A DNA stretch of 64,000 nt from Xiphophorus maculatus (lineage: Eukaryota; Chordata; Actinopteri; Cyprinodontiformes; Poeciliidae): contig NC_036443.1 in NCBI RefSeq assembly GCF_002775205.1, positions 14,519,373-14,583,372 of the forward strand, written 5' to 3'. Shown piece by piece: positions 12,771 to 24,227 of this stretch; within the stretch, counting starts at the first letter, position 1, and the number at the start of each line of letters is the position of its first letter. The notes under the pieces were generated by a model. It had not been told where the DNA came from and did not search any database. It was given only the letters and a program-made list of their open reading frames with translations. A program made the position numbers and the translations under genes.

Positions 12771-15267
12771 TTATAGGGCCTGTGTCTTAAGCTCAATGGA
12801 CTCTCCCCTGGTCTCCTGCTGGGCCTCGGCCTCTGGGGGCCGGGTGCCCTTCAGCGTGGCCAGCCTCTCGGAGAGACCACGCATGCGTGGGAACAGCAGG
12901 AAGTCATAGAGCAGAGCGCCTATGGCACCGCCGATCATGGGTCCCACCCAGTACACCTGGACAGGATGAAAACCAGCATAGCTGATATAGAAATACCACA
13001 ACAATTTGGTTTGGATTTCTTTGTAGAGCAAACGTATTTATACATCTTACCCAGTGGTTAACAAAGTTCCTGACAAGGACAGCAGGGGCGAAGGACCTTG
13101 CTGGATTCATTCCCGCTCCTGTGTAGTACATCTAAGTGACAGGCAGATAAAGTGGTTCAGCATTGTTGCTCCTTATCTGCTCATTTAACACTTGGTGGAC
13201 ACTAAATCTAACATACTAGTCAATGTTGTTCATGTATAGTCTTGATGTATTGATTTTATGTTGAAAGGGTGTTAGAAGGAGCTGAAGATAGGCACCAGCA
13301 CCCCTCCCGACCTCAGTAGGGACAAGGGTGTTAGGAAATGGATGGATGGATGGATGGATGGATGGATGGATGGATGGATGGATGGATGGATGGATGGATG
13401 GATGGATGGATGGATGGATGGATGGATGGATTGATGGATGGATGAGTGGATGGATGGATGGATGGATGGATGAGTGGATGGATGGATGGATGGATGGATG
13501 GATGGATGGATGGATGGATGGATGGATGGATGGATGGATGGATGGATGGATGGACAGGTGTTAGAAGGATGTCCTTCATAGTATAAATTATGTAACACTG
13601 GGTATATTCTGCCTGAAATGTTTGCCATGATTTTGACTATATCATTTAAGAAACTTAAATAACACTGGAAATCTATTTTTAGTTCTCTAATAGATTAGTT
13701 TAATCTATTTTTAGGCTATTACAATTTAAGTTTGCAAAACAATACCTTTGAGGAAGATAGTGGAGCTAAAATTTATGTGAGAGGAAGACAGTCCTAGCAA
13801 CCGCGATCATGAATATCGTCCAGAGAAGGACAGGCCGTTGTCCTGCATGTTTTAGATGTGGCTCTGCTTGAACCCTCCTGAGTCACATAATTTGGTGATT
13901 AGCAGGTTTCTGCAAAATTTGTGATAGGCTGTTGAAACACAGTCAAAGCCAAACATTTTCATAGCCCTGGTAGATTTGAGGTGTTTTCATTCAACCACAT
14001 CATTAGAATATATGCATGATGCAGGTCCAATTCTTTGAGGATGAAAGCTCTCCTTGCCATTACCCTAATTTATACCTAAAATGTACTTAAGTCATCTGTT
14101 TAAACCACTCCAAAACATTAATATTACTTTCAGTCAGAAGATTCATGTTGGTAAAATTTATTGATGACTTTAATCTTAAATCTTATAGATGTATAAATTG
14201 TATTGGATTTAATGTATTCCTACTTGTAATGCTTTTTGATTGAGGTGAGCGACCTGTAGCCGGACCGTTTCTAAAGCACTGCAGGACATCTGCCTTCAAC
14301 GACGGAAATCATCCATCTCAATAGGATGTTAATGAAGATCCGGTAGTAGCTACGATGCTGAGGAAGTTTGAGGTTTTCCATGTTACGATGCTGCTGATCC
14401 AGCAAGTTTAAACCCAAAACGTGGTCTATCTTAGTTTATCTAAGCTTTTTTTTTGTGCTTCTAAAAAACCTAATTCATGCATCAAAAGGCTAGAGTTTGC
14501 TCTGTGATTAACCTAAAAAATAATTTTGAAAACATTTGCAGTTGGAGCTGGCTTCTTACCCCAAACAGATGCCCAATGAGCACAGAGAAGCCGATGGCAA
14601 GAGCAGCAGAGCCCAGGCGTCCATTGCGCCTCTCATCTGTCACAGCAAAGACGCAGATGACAAGCTGGAGGGTGAGGAAGATCTCGATCGTGGTGGCCAT
14701 GCCAAGGCTGATGCCTGGCTGCAGCTGTAAGAGACCGTTTAGAAAGATGACAAGGAGAAAATTGAAATTAAAGAGAAGGTGTTCTATATTTGGGACATAT
14801 GTCAGGTTATTTTCAATCTGCAGATTGGGTGGTCCCGTCCCATCTTTCTTCATTACAGTGCAGAAGTAAAAAATTTCATTCCCACTTGACTACTCTGGTC
14901 ACCTTACCGTATTCAGTGCCAAGTTCCCCCTCATGTTGTTGGGTGTGACGCCGTACAGCACAGCAGCACCGGCCAGCGCTCCGAGACACTGGGCTATGAT
15001 GTAGAAGAAAGCCCGGAACATGGACATCTGGGATCCGATCAGGTAAGCGAAGGTGACAGCTGGGTTGATGTGTCCCCCGCTGATGTGACCGATGGACTGG
15101 ATGAAGGTGGCAGCCGCCAGTCCAAAGCAAAAGGCAACATGAAGAACGTTGTGGGGGCCTGTGGTCCAGCGGAGGGCCGCTCCCAGCCCAAAGAATACAA
15201 AGAACATGGTGCCATAGAACTCTGCGAAGACCGCTCGCCAGAAAGACATAGACCTGAACTCCCACAT
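12771..15267 (-). CDS. mip: Lens major intrinsic protein (aquaporin-0)
   Basis: Water channel and junctional protein of lens fibre cells. Four coding exons on the minus strand: 14908-15267 (120 codons), 14560-14724 (55), 13051-13131 (27) and 12771-12956 (61 plus TAA), giving 263 aa, the same length I recall for human MIP. The N-terminus [17 protein letters not shown] is typical of the family. The two pore NPA motifs are at residues 68-70 (GHINPAVTF) and 184-186 ([10 protein letters not shown]). The selectivity-filter positions H172 and R187 are present. Six membrane segments are expected. The cytoplasmic tail ([10 protein letters not shown]) corresponds to the calmodulin-binding helix, and the protein ends IELKTQAL, nearly as in mammals. 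All splice sites are GT/AG in phase 0. Teleosts often have two mip genes (mipa, mipb); I cannot tell which this is. Confidence 0.96.
13268..13337 (+). mobile_element. LINE-type 3' tail, copy 1 (mip intron 3)
   Basis: A short segment with GAGATAGGCACCAGCACCC-like wording (here GAAGATAGGCACCAGCACCC), then CCCGACC and AGGGACAAGGG, ending in an ATGGATGG run. The same ordered blocks occur at 23880-24012 and, more diverged, at 55845-55910, all on the plus strand. From memory this is the 3' terminus of a common fish non-LTR retrotransposon. It lies between mip exons 2 and 3. Confidence 0.6.
13338..13554 (+). repeat. (ATGG)n microsatellite
   Basis: About 54 units of ATGG with a few interruptions (TTGATGG near 13430 and two GAGTGG variants at about 13443 and 13471). 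It directly follows the LINE-type tail at 13268-13337, so it probably grew from the short tetranucleotide tail of that element. Both strands stay open as low-complexity reading frames, which are not genes. It lies in mip intron 2, between exon 3 (ending at 13131) and exon 2. Confidence 0.97.
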
Positions 15268-15621
15268 GATCGTACAAAGTCAAAAAGCAGCGTCTAAACA
15301 CCTGAGGACTAACTAATCAACCTAAAGGAGAAAATGTCCAAAAAATACAGACCAAAAAGCACTCAAACAGAAACTGTCTCTCTAAAGCTAAATGTAACAA
15401 CACATAAAGGCCTCAGCATGTAGCTGTGAGTAAAATGCACAAATTCCTTCTTAAATCAGATTTTTGTCATAAAAAGCTCCTGAGTGGAGCAATAAGCCAG
15501 TCTCTGTGCATCTATATGCCAACTCTCGCTGGTTGTTAGAAGAGTAACATGGATAGACAAACGTTAAGCATGTCCTGCAGACATTAAGCCTCTTTATCAG
15601 AGCGGGGGGACCTCAGAGGCC

Positions 15622-15630
15622 TTTTTATAA
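15622..15630 (-). promoter_or_regulatory. mip: Candidate mip TATA box
   Basis: On the minus strand the sequence reads TTATAAAAAG, about 355 bp upstream of the mip start codon. It is the best TATA match between the ATG and 15700. Transcription would start near 15595, giving a 5' leader of about 330 nt, unless a small upstream intron was missed. No other core promoter element was identified with confidence. Confidence 0.4.
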
Positions 15631-16473
15631 CCCACCAACGCCATGACAGACTCATTGAGCCAAGGGGAGGGGTCAGCGGACAATATCACAAATCAAAACA
15701 AGGTTACTTAACCCTTCTTTTGCTAGTTGGTCCTTTGGACAAACAGTTTGACACATGGAGGCTGAGGGGAGCTTTCTACTCCAGGAACACTCCTGGGTTT
15801 AGTTGTTATAAGAGGTGATTTTAAAATAATGATTGATGATAAAAGTCACACTAAGTAATAAAAATCTTATATAAATGTCTTTGCCAAACATTAAACTTTT
15901 TATTGGGGATTACCTTAGGATGAAAAAAAGTCTAACAACCTGGTGGAAACCATGATGGCAGTAAAACGTTTTTTCTATAGAAAAAAATGTCTTTCTTTCT
16001 ACACCAGCATCACAAATTTAATGTGACGCTGATTCGATTTCGGATTTTCCCATTTGTTTGGCGTAATTACAAGGTTGGAACAAATAAAGAAATTTAAGAA
16101 TGAATAACACCTGAGTAAAACTTCAAAAACAGTAACAATAACCAATTTCCTTTGGTTTTGTACTTACAAAAAAAATTTTATTTAGTAACTTATCTGTTGT
16201 TATTGCTACCTTAATAACTTATTTTTTATTCTTAGTTGCTAATGAAAATATGAAGAGAAAAAGAGGTCTTGTAACCACGTCTAAAGTGCTGCATGTTCTC
16301 CCGGTTTGGACACACACTTTTCAGCACGTTTGACTTTGTCCAGAACTTTCCATGTATTATTTCCCAGCCAGTACTTAGTGTATTCACTGTTATATTTTAG
16401 ATTATCATCACAAGTTTCTGTTCTGCTTCAGCTTTAATAGTCTCTCATTTTCCTCCATCAGCATCGGCAATGT

Positions 16474-16499
16474 GGTCAGCTCATGTTGGTGAGCTGACC
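16474..16499. repeat. Perfect 10-bp inverted repeat, 6-nt loop
   Basis: GGTCAGCTCA and TGAGCTGACC are exact reverse complements separated by TGTTGG. The repeat lies about 0.9 kb upstream of the mip TATA box. It may belong to a decayed transposon; no function is assigned. Confidence 0.8.
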
Positions 16500-18542
16500 A
16501 GTTCCTGGAGCAGCAACTCCTCCCCAAACCATGACACTTCCACCTCCCTGCGTGTTTCATTTCACAATCACTATTTTTTCTGGAATGCATTTGGTTGTAA
16601 GTCTGTTGAGAACAGATGACTGCTTGAGGTGACTGCTTTTACACTAAAAAACTTCTTTCTGGCCTTATTTTCTTCTTACATGCTAAACATGTAAGGGTGC
16701 CAGTCAGTAGTACATACAGTATAGAAACGACTGATCTTCCACACGTTTATGGCCTTATTTTTAAAGCAGAACTCAGATGAACTCTAATCAACGCTGGAAT
16801 CCATAAGGCTCCAGTAATTTCCCAGCCTTATGCTCTGAATAAAAAAAAAAAAAACAGTTCTGCAGCAGAACTGATTAGACAGAGTTATGCATTGTGTGCT
16901 GTGGATTGGTTTGTAGGCTCAGGTCGGATAAAGCGGTGGAAAATCCACGGCCACAGAGGAAGAGGGGAGAGCAGCCGTGGTATTGAGCTTCTGCACTGGA
17001 GCGTCATGCTGACCAGGACAGCTACAGGGACGGCCGCTGCTCTCTGAAAGGTTTATGCTGACCTTACTGCTTTTTGTGCCTTTCACGCATGGAAACAAAA
17101 CGCTAGCAGTAACAGTTTCTGCTGGTTTCTATGGTCTGTTTTTCTTGCAGTCATATTCAGATCTGCAAGTTCCCTTCCCTGCACCTGTGAGTGGCTAACT
17201 TAGTACTTGTTGTTTCACTTTTGATTTGTACATGGTCCAGATTTTTTTCAGTGGTGTGAAACATGTTTACAAATTCAACTGGCAGATTTTTGCCAAACAG
17301 CAAAAAGAATTTGGTCATTTTGATTTTGGAAAAATTAAATAAATAACTAAACAACACATCGATCATTTCAGAAAGTTCATTAGTTAACAGGTTGGGAAGT
17401 TTTGTCCTCCCACTCCCCATGTCTCTCTAAGCCAGCTTTTGTACATTTAAGCCTATAGTTTTGTTTGGAGGGTGTTGGAAAAGATGCTTACATTGTGTTT
17501 TTCTGTTCTCTTGGTCCAGACTGCTGACGCACACATAACCTGCAGCCCCTAAACATCTCACACTGGGGCAGACAAGCTCTATAAAAACTGTACAGCAGTA
17601 AAGACTTGCCAGAGAAGAAGGAAATTTAGACTACATGATTAAATTACAATACCTTTGAGAAGCCCTCTGCTAGCATAATTGTGGACTGTATAATTGTGTG
17701 TGTGTTTGAAATTCTGAGTTGGGCTTTAGACTTGATTTGATGAGCATCAAATAGTGTATAAAAGCTAACTAGTTGTATTTCCCTGATGTTAAGGGAAGTC
17801 TAAAATTGAAGGTCACAGTTTGAAAATTCACAGACAGCAAAACTGAACCACAACTAATTTACACCTCAAATATTCAGAAAAGAGGAATGAAACTGGGTAT
17901 TTCCCTTTTTAGTCTGTGTGAAAGTAAAGACGGTAAGTCCCTACCAGCCGCTCCAAGTAAAAGGATGCAGAACAGGACAGAGGTCCTTATAAGGCAGCAC
18001 AGTGACATGCAAACTATTCATGTTCCACCGAAGTTCGCATAAAGTCATCACCAACACTGCTACCAGGTTAAACTTCAATCTTTTCCTGAAGTTACTCTTA
18101 GAACCTTAACACATTTTTAAAGCGAAAAATGAGTATACAGGTTTTAATTTTAGCTATAAAAGCTCAAACATCCACACACTCCTCCCACTAATATCTAGTT
18201 AAATCTCCTACAATCAGTTGCACCTGCAGCATTCACTTTATGTAGCAAATGGGAGCTTCTGTCTCATTTCTGGTTAGATAGTTGATGACTTTAGGTTTCA
18301 AAAATGGTGTAACTGATTAAATTGGAAGATTTCCGGGAATGGACATGTGTATGAACCGTTGTCCATGAGATTTGAATTGGTCTGCCGTTGGGGTCATTCC
18401 AGAAGTTTCATTTTGCCCTGCTTTATCCATCAAAAGACCAGTCTGGTGATCGTTCTTATGTTTATGTTTGATTTTAAGCCATTTAGTTCCTGGGTTATAT
18501 ACAAATCCCAATCCATTCCTTTTCATCTGGAGATGGATTTTT

Positions 18543-18756
18543 AATTTTTTTTTTTTTACCCCTCCAGGGGGTCTTTTGTGGGCTCTAGTGTCCCTAATGT
18601 GAAAGTAGGTTGACAGGAAAGGGGGAAGGAGAGGAGAGAAGACATGTGGCAAATATCGTTGGGTCCGGGAGTTGAACCCGCGACAGCCACGTCGAGGACT
18701 CAAGGCCTCCAAACATGGCTATCTGAGCTATCCCCTACGACACCACGGCACGCCCC
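18543..18756 (-). mobile_element. tRNA-derived SINE, copy 2
   Basis: Diverged copy of the SINE at 7313-7508 in the same (minus) orientation. It keeps GCACGCC at its head, GGGATAGC, GGCCTTGAGTCCTCGACG, a box B-like GGTTCAACTCC and the GCCACATGTCTTC block, then a T-run (plus strand) at about 18543-18557. Flanking CTGGAGATGGATTTT (18527 on) and CTGGAGACAGATTTT (18757 on) look like a target-site duplication with two mismatches. Its box A is more decayed than in copy 1, and the flank mismatches suggest an older insertion. Confidence 0.8.
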
Positions 18757-19830
18757 CTGGAGACAGATTTTGTCCGATGAGTGAAACTGGAAATAATTGG
18801 GAGAATCAACAGGAAAATTATATCAAAGAATGAATAAAGTTGGCTAATTAAATTTCTGAATTTGACTAAATTAACTCAACTAAAATGTTTTTAACTCTGC
18901 TTAACATCCAGGTCTCTTCTCACATCTCAACATGACTGTCACAATTTTTACTTCTTTTTTCATAAAACCAACTAAGAAATGGATGCTTGTGCTTATTTCC
19001 GTGGTCAAATATTCACAAGAAATTAGTTTGTGAATATTTGAAATTAAAAGCTTGAGGTCAAGCTTAAGTTTGCCAGTGGAGATTTAGTCAAATATTAGAG
19101 TGGGCATATGCATTGTTCTTCATTCAGTGACTATACAACAAATTTCATTATAAATAAACATGTGCAGTTAATTGTTTACACAATTTAATTGAAGTTGCGT
19201 TATAGGTCCACCCTGGTACAGGAACCATATTTGTAGTAAAAATAGGATGTGACTGCTGTAGTGTACGGTCAGTGATCCAATAATTTGGATAACGTAGAGC
19301 ATCTCGACTCTGGATGGATTTTAAAAAAATACCAAATAACTAATAATTATTGTCCCGTTTATGACGAGTGGTCAATGGTACAATAAAGTTGATTTAAAAT
19401 ATTTCTTAAAATCCCACTGCCTACAATGAACACATTTGACACCGAGAATCAAACATGTGCATTCAAAACATATTTGCTGTTCATGTTATGCATAAGTTGT
19501 TTAACTTTTAGAAAAATGCAGTTTATCTTCTCACTTCATACAATTAAAAAAAAACAACACTTATCTGTTTTATTTGCAACAATGAAAGATCTCTTTAATG
19601 GATTGCATAAAGAAAACAATGCCTTTCCAAGATGTGAACACATAAGATCGTAAACTCAACCGCCATATTTTTAACAAATCTGTAGTTGTACAGGCATGTT
19701 TATTTTAAATGCTGCGACATATTAAAAAAAAGTGAAATTACTGTTAAATATTTGCATATGACCAAAGACATCAAAAAACCAATTTAAAGCAGAACTCTTG
19801 CCACTTAAATTAAACATAAGTGCAATTTAC

Positions 19831-20279
19831 AATACAAACATTAAAGAGGGGAAAGTCTGTCATTAGAAAATGTACTTCTTGGAAAATAGGCATTTTCAGT
19901 TTCTTTTTTGTCATTAAAAATCACAATGTGTTTACATAACCTGACACCAGAAAAAAAAAAAACAACAAAACAGAAGATAAACAGGGTATAAGACATCAGC
20001 ACATCCCAATAGTAATTTAAGCCAGGGAACAACATTTTCATTTGAACAGAATCGTCCATGCAGAACAAAACAGCAAAGCACAGCACTGTATGTTGTTATG
20101 GACGCCTGTGCATGTCTGTATCCAACAGTCACTCCCCGTCGCTCTCTGCAGGGATTTCACTTTGGAAACGGGGTATAGAGAGAAGTTCTTCTTCAATGTG
20201 GCTGCCAACTCATTGCCCAATTTCGTTCTTCAGACTCATGACTTGTTTTGATCTCTAGTGAGGTGGCAACCATGTTTGC
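19831..20279 (-). other. ptges3: ptges3 3' untranslated region (probable)
   Basis: Follows the ptges3 stop codon on the minus strand and contains no recognised coding sequence. Poly(A) signal candidates (TTTATT on the plus strand) occur further on near 19568 and 19699, so the true end may lie left of this span. Reading frames open here on both strands do not match any family I know. Confidence 0.5.
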
Positions 20280-22818
20280 CTACTCGAGGTCTGGCATTTC
20301 TGCAAGAGACAACAATTCCAATGAGGGGAACATTGACAACAATGACAAATGCAGAAACAGCTTAAAATTAAGTGTAAAAAAATATCTAAATTCAGTAATC
20401 AAAATACAATAAATGACACTTGATTTAGTATATGGCACATCCGCAAAGTGTCCAGCAGATAGACATTGCCATCTTCCACAAGGTAGCTAAGTCTTAAGAG
20501 GTCACTGCTGTTCAGAGTCCTGTGTGTTAGAGGAATAATGGTTGAGTGGAAAACTGATAAAGTAGCACAAGCACCTGTTACCAGGAGATTTTAAAGCACT
20601 AAATTCTTCCCTCTGCTGATGGGCTTCATGGAGATCCTGATTTAATTTTTCAACAGGACTTGGCATCTGTCCATAATGACAAAAGGTACCAAACGTAACC
20701 GTTTGAACGCAACAGTGTCAGAGTGTTTGATGAGCCAGCAAACTCCTCTCATCTAAACCCTGCAGGGACTCTATGGATTATCATCAAGAGTAAGATAAGA
20801 GAAAACCTGAAGGTCATAACTGCAGCAACCATAACTTAACACCTCAGCAGAATCACAGGCCTTTCTCCTCTACGCCAGACTTCATTGGTGTTAATAAAGT
20901 TAATGTCAGGAGTCTCGACCATGTACTGTACAGCACATGGACATGCTTTGTGATAGACTAACTTTTCTGTGTTTGAATTCCTTTTAAATTAGTTTTGTGT
21001 ACCATTTAAATTTCCTAAGAAACTGAATTTTCAGCTTTTCATTAGCTGCAAGAAATATTCATCAACGGTTAACATAAATCACTTGAAATGTTTCACTCCC
21101 ATGGTAATGACGTTATATGAGTTTCACTTTAACTGAACTTGTCATATGTGAACCTTTCAAAGATATTATACTGCGATATTCTTCTACATATAAAGAATAA
21201 TATTCCTGTGTTCTCAATAAAAAAAACCTACAACTTTGCTGTTTTTTTTTTAAAAGTCATACTTACTTTCATCATCTCCGTCTGCAGAATCATGCTGAAA
21301 CACAAAAACAAAATTATGGGAACTCGAATTTCACCTGGTAAACTTCAAGGAAATCATCAGAAAATAATAAACATAACTAACTTCTTCTGCACCATCAAAA
21401 TCGGGTAAATCATCTCCACCCATGTTGTTCATCATCTGAAGAAAAAGGAAAAAAAAAGAAAGATGTATGACGTACATAAATCAGCATGTCTTTTCGTAAT
21501 GTTTGTAAAACATTATAGCTGTTGGAGTTGATTTGAATTTTGTGTTTAATTTATTTATGTCTTAAGGAATACCATTATGTCTTTATTGTAACGTCTGTGA
21601 AGGAATATTTAATTGTAGTTTTTGTTGTCGAGCCCATTAGTTTCTACTACGGTAAAGGGGATCTTTGAATAAACAAATAAATGCTGACAGTTTTTCACTC
21701 AATTACCTCAGAGAAGTTGTCAAAACTTGACATGTCCTCATCCGAGTCATCGTCCCAGTCTCTCCAGTTGTTGAAATCCACACTCAACCATTTAAACTAG
21801 GGGATGGAACAGAGTTATACAACCAACAAATACTATTTACCTGCACGTAAACAGCATTTTGTCAAATTCTTAAATTTAGATTCACTAAATGAATGAATAA
21901 CTTTGTTTGTGTAGGGCTTACACACTGTACAACAAAATTAAGATCTTTTAAAAGATTACGCAATGTAGAAAATAAGTGAAAAAACGTAAGAGGAAAGACT
22001 TAAGAGTGTATTTAGTACAACATTTAAAAAGTAATAAAGCTCCATTATCTAACTGTCTCACTCCAATTTAATTGAGTAGCATCCGATTTCTTGCACATTT
22101 GTACAAGAAGATGTCATGATCTAAACACCTGAAGACAGCAGAGTTTATTTCCAAAAGACAATCACTTTTCTTTTTTAAGTTTATGAAAAGTACTTTTGAA
22201 CATGTGAAGATGTTTGTTCGACAATAAACAATTAAGAAAAAATGCCTTAAATTTAAAGTTACCTTTGCTTTTTCTTTGGTAAGTCGTGGCCATGGTTTCC
22301 CAACTTCTGCTTTTTGTAAACAACACTGCACAGACCTGTCTGTGCGGCTGTGTTTCGATTGCTGTAAATTACATAGATTATCAATTTATTAACAACCCTT
22401 GAGAAGTAAAACTCATCCTAAAACTTTAACTAGTTCTGCAGATGTTAATCTTACTTTGGGATCAATTTCCCCAAAAAGCTCAATGTCATTGTAGTATTTG
22501 TCTCTTCTGCTGACACAACTGTAAAATGACAGAAAGGGAGGTCACCATACAGTACACCCAGTTTTTCTTAAATTTGGTCCACACAGATGACTGGATTTCA
22601 CAAAACACATCACATTTTTATACAAATACAAGGAGACTTACCATCCAGTGCACTTTAAACATAACTTACCTAAACTCAAATTTTGACTTGTCAAACTGGA
22701 CATGTACATCTTTACTGTCTTCCACGCAGAACTCTACAAAAACAAAGTCTCGTCTGTCATACCATTTAGCTATGGCACATAGGGTGGGAAATGGGCCATG
22801 CTGTGGCAAATGGGCCAT
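20280..22818 (-). CDS. ptges3: Prostaglandin E synthase 3 / Hsp90 co-chaperone p23
   Basis: p23 binds ATP-bound Hsp90 and stabilises client complexes such as steroid receptors; it is also named cytosolic prostaglandin E synthase. Coding exons (minus): 22670-22818, 22455-22518, 22263-22361, 21707-21796, 21382-21435, 21267-21294, 20280-20299; 167 aa. The CS-type beta-sandwich is marked by AKWYDRRDFVFVEFCVEDSKDV at its start (quoted in part: YDRRDFVFVEFCVEDSKD), then NDIELFGEIDP and the hallmark KPWPRLTKEKAK. FNNWRDWDDDSDEDM and an acidic tail ending MPDLE follow, as in vertebrate p23. The start is the first ATG in exon 2 (22816-22818, context ATCATGG); it gives MAHLPQHGPFPTLCAIAKW instead of the usual short MQPA-type N-terminus. 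Splicing from the non-coding exon at 23564 into 22819 adds no upstream ATG near the junction. Teleosts often have two paralogues (a, b); unresolved here. Confidence 0.93.
20620..21145 (+). mobile_element. Decayed Tc1/mariner-type transposon with transposase remnant (ptges3 last intron)
   Basis: On the plus strand, opposite to ptges3, translation across frameshifts and stops gives FQQDLASVHND, then PANSSHLNP and a LWIIIKSKIRE-like block. These correspond to the DDE transposase C-terminal half of Tc1/mariner elements (QQDxxxxH, WPxxSPDLNPIE, LW..IK). The 3' non-coding part (20985-21145, with TTTTCATTAGCTG and TGAGTTTCACTTT) matches the family seen at 3573, 24228 and 29345. Catalytic residues and frame are broken; it is a fossil. 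Confidence 0.8.
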
Positions 22819-23563
22819 GCTATTGATGAACAGAAAGAAGGAATTAACAACAACATATTTCCTTTTCACATTAGACTGTCAACCTAAGTGGTCATTTTGA
22901 TCTGCTGGGTCGCGTGTGCAGGGTGAAGCTATCTGAGTTATGTTACATTTTATTACAGAGAGAAAATATCATATAATCACATCTTTAAACCATTTAACAG
23001 GGCAAGACTGAGTGCTTTCGGTTTTATACAGGAATTGTAACCAATGAAGATTTCTCTGCAACCTAACTAGGTGGCAAAACGGTTGTGCTTTGACTTACAA
23101 TTGTTGTAATCTGTGTTTTTTTGAATGTCAAATATTTGTTCTGAATTACACGTACTGGCTTTGAACGAGTTTTTACTCGTTTCACTGGTTTTACTCAAAG
23201 TGAAATCTTCACACCATGACAGCGTTCCTCCTCGGTTCTAACTTTAACCTAGTACAGTTAGTTGACTTTAGCTTGCCAGCTAATGTTAACTTAACTGATA
23301 TGTGGGGCGCATACAACGCAAGCTACAATTAAAAGTTCGGGGCTAGTTGGAAAAGGTTATGTTAAGCTACAAGGGTATGTAGGTTTAACTATTTGTGTTG
23401 GTTTTTAGTCCTGTAACAATAGATGTTAACTGCACAGCTAATGCTAACTCGTGTGCTAGCTCAATGAGCTAATGTTAGCTAGTTGATCCGCATTACAGCA
23501 CTTCAAAGACTAAGCGCATATTAGCAACAATCGACTGCTAGTACACACATAAACAAGACTTAC

Positions 23564-23592
23564 ATCTTTACAGTATAGCAGGTGAACTTCTT
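23564..23592 (-). other. ptges3: ptges3 non-coding exon 1 (predicted)
   Basis: A strong donor, AAAGAT followed by GTAAGT (read on the minus strand), ends at 23564. A TATATAAC motif sits about 30 bp upstream on the minus strand (plus 23619-23626), so a short 5' leader exon of roughly 30 nt is expected. No ATG occurs in it; translation would start in exon 2. The start of this exon is an estimate. Confidence 0.5.
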
Positions 23593-23618
23593 CGTCTGAC
23601 TAGGGGCTACCTAGCGGT

Positions 23619-23830
23619 GTTATATAATAACAATCCGTGCAAATGTGATGACTGAAACCTAAACCTAAACTCTGAGGTTTTCAACCGAAACGTTGAAGTC
23701 CCTCAAAGTATCGCGGAGTTTTCTTGATATCTCGAGAGGACGTTACCCGCTTGCTTGGAGCGTGGGCGCGCGCTATGAGATAATTCTAGAAACAGCGTGT
23801 GGCTCAACAGCGCCTGCTGCTGGTTAGCCA
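23619..23830 (-). promoter_or_regulatory. ptges3: ptges3 promoter region with TATA-like and heat-shock-like motifs
   Basis: Minus-strand promoter inferred from the exon 1 donor at 23564. It contains a TATATAAC box at 23619-23626 and a CpG-containing stretch (23705-23775, including GGGCGCGCGC). A palindromic TTCTAGAA at 23784-23791 fits two inverted nGAAn units of a heat shock element. p23 is an Hsp90 partner, so heat-shock control is plausible, but one palindrome is weak evidence. Confidence 0.4.
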
Positions 23831-23879
23831 CAAGTAATTCATGATAAATTCAAACGTCCACCGGATTATTTCGAAAAAA

Positions 23880-24012
23880 ACAAATCCTGACCCCTGCGAT
23901 GGACTGGCGACCTGCCCAGGGTGTACCACCCGAAATGTCTCGCTGGAGATAGGCATTAGCACCCTTCCCGACCCCACTAGGGACAAGGGTAGAAGAAAAT
24001 GGATGGATTAAT
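23880..24012 (+). mobile_element. LINE-type 3' tail, copy 2
   Basis: Contains CTGCGATGGACTGGCGACC, CCAGGGTGTACC, GGAGATAGGCATTAGCACCC, CCCGACCCCACTAGGGACA and a terminal ATGGATGGATTAATGAATTA, the ordered blocks of the common fish retrotransposon 3' end. Only the tail is left. It lies in the ptges3-dtx3 intergenic region. Confidence 0.75.
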
Positions 24013-24227
24013 GAATTATCCCAACCGGTGTGCATTTAGACAGTGAAGAACCCGGAGAGAAACCACAGAAAGGAGAACATGGAAGTCCATGCAGAAAGGT
24101 CCATGCAAACCCAGACAACAGTTTTATCAACTATGACACTGTTCAGCTCTGACATTGAACAACAAAACTAAAACTAATAAGCTAAATGTTAGTCAATAAA
24201 TTACAATATTTAGACGGATGCGCTTCA

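Larger units (their letters stand above)
15640..19830. other. mip-ptges3 intergenic region
   Basis: Upstream of mip and downstream of ptges3. No coding region recognised. It holds SINE copy 2 (18543-18756). A stretch near 16290-16600 contains a 10-bp inverted repeat (16474-16499) and wording reminiscent of decayed fish DNA transposons. Several A-rich runs are present, and otherwise unremarkable AT-rich sequence. Any mip lens enhancer would be expected next to the TATA box, but I cannot point to one. Confidence 0.55.

Noticed and set aside
13272-13628. Long reading frames on both strands rich in His-Pro-Ser-Ile or Gly-Trp-Met-Asp
   Set aside because: They are translations of the (ATGG)n microsatellite, not proteins.
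23808-23823. Minus-strand CTCF-like CCAGCAGCAGGCGCTG near the ptges3 promoter
   Set aside because: Two mismatches at core positions; kept out of the feature list as too weak.
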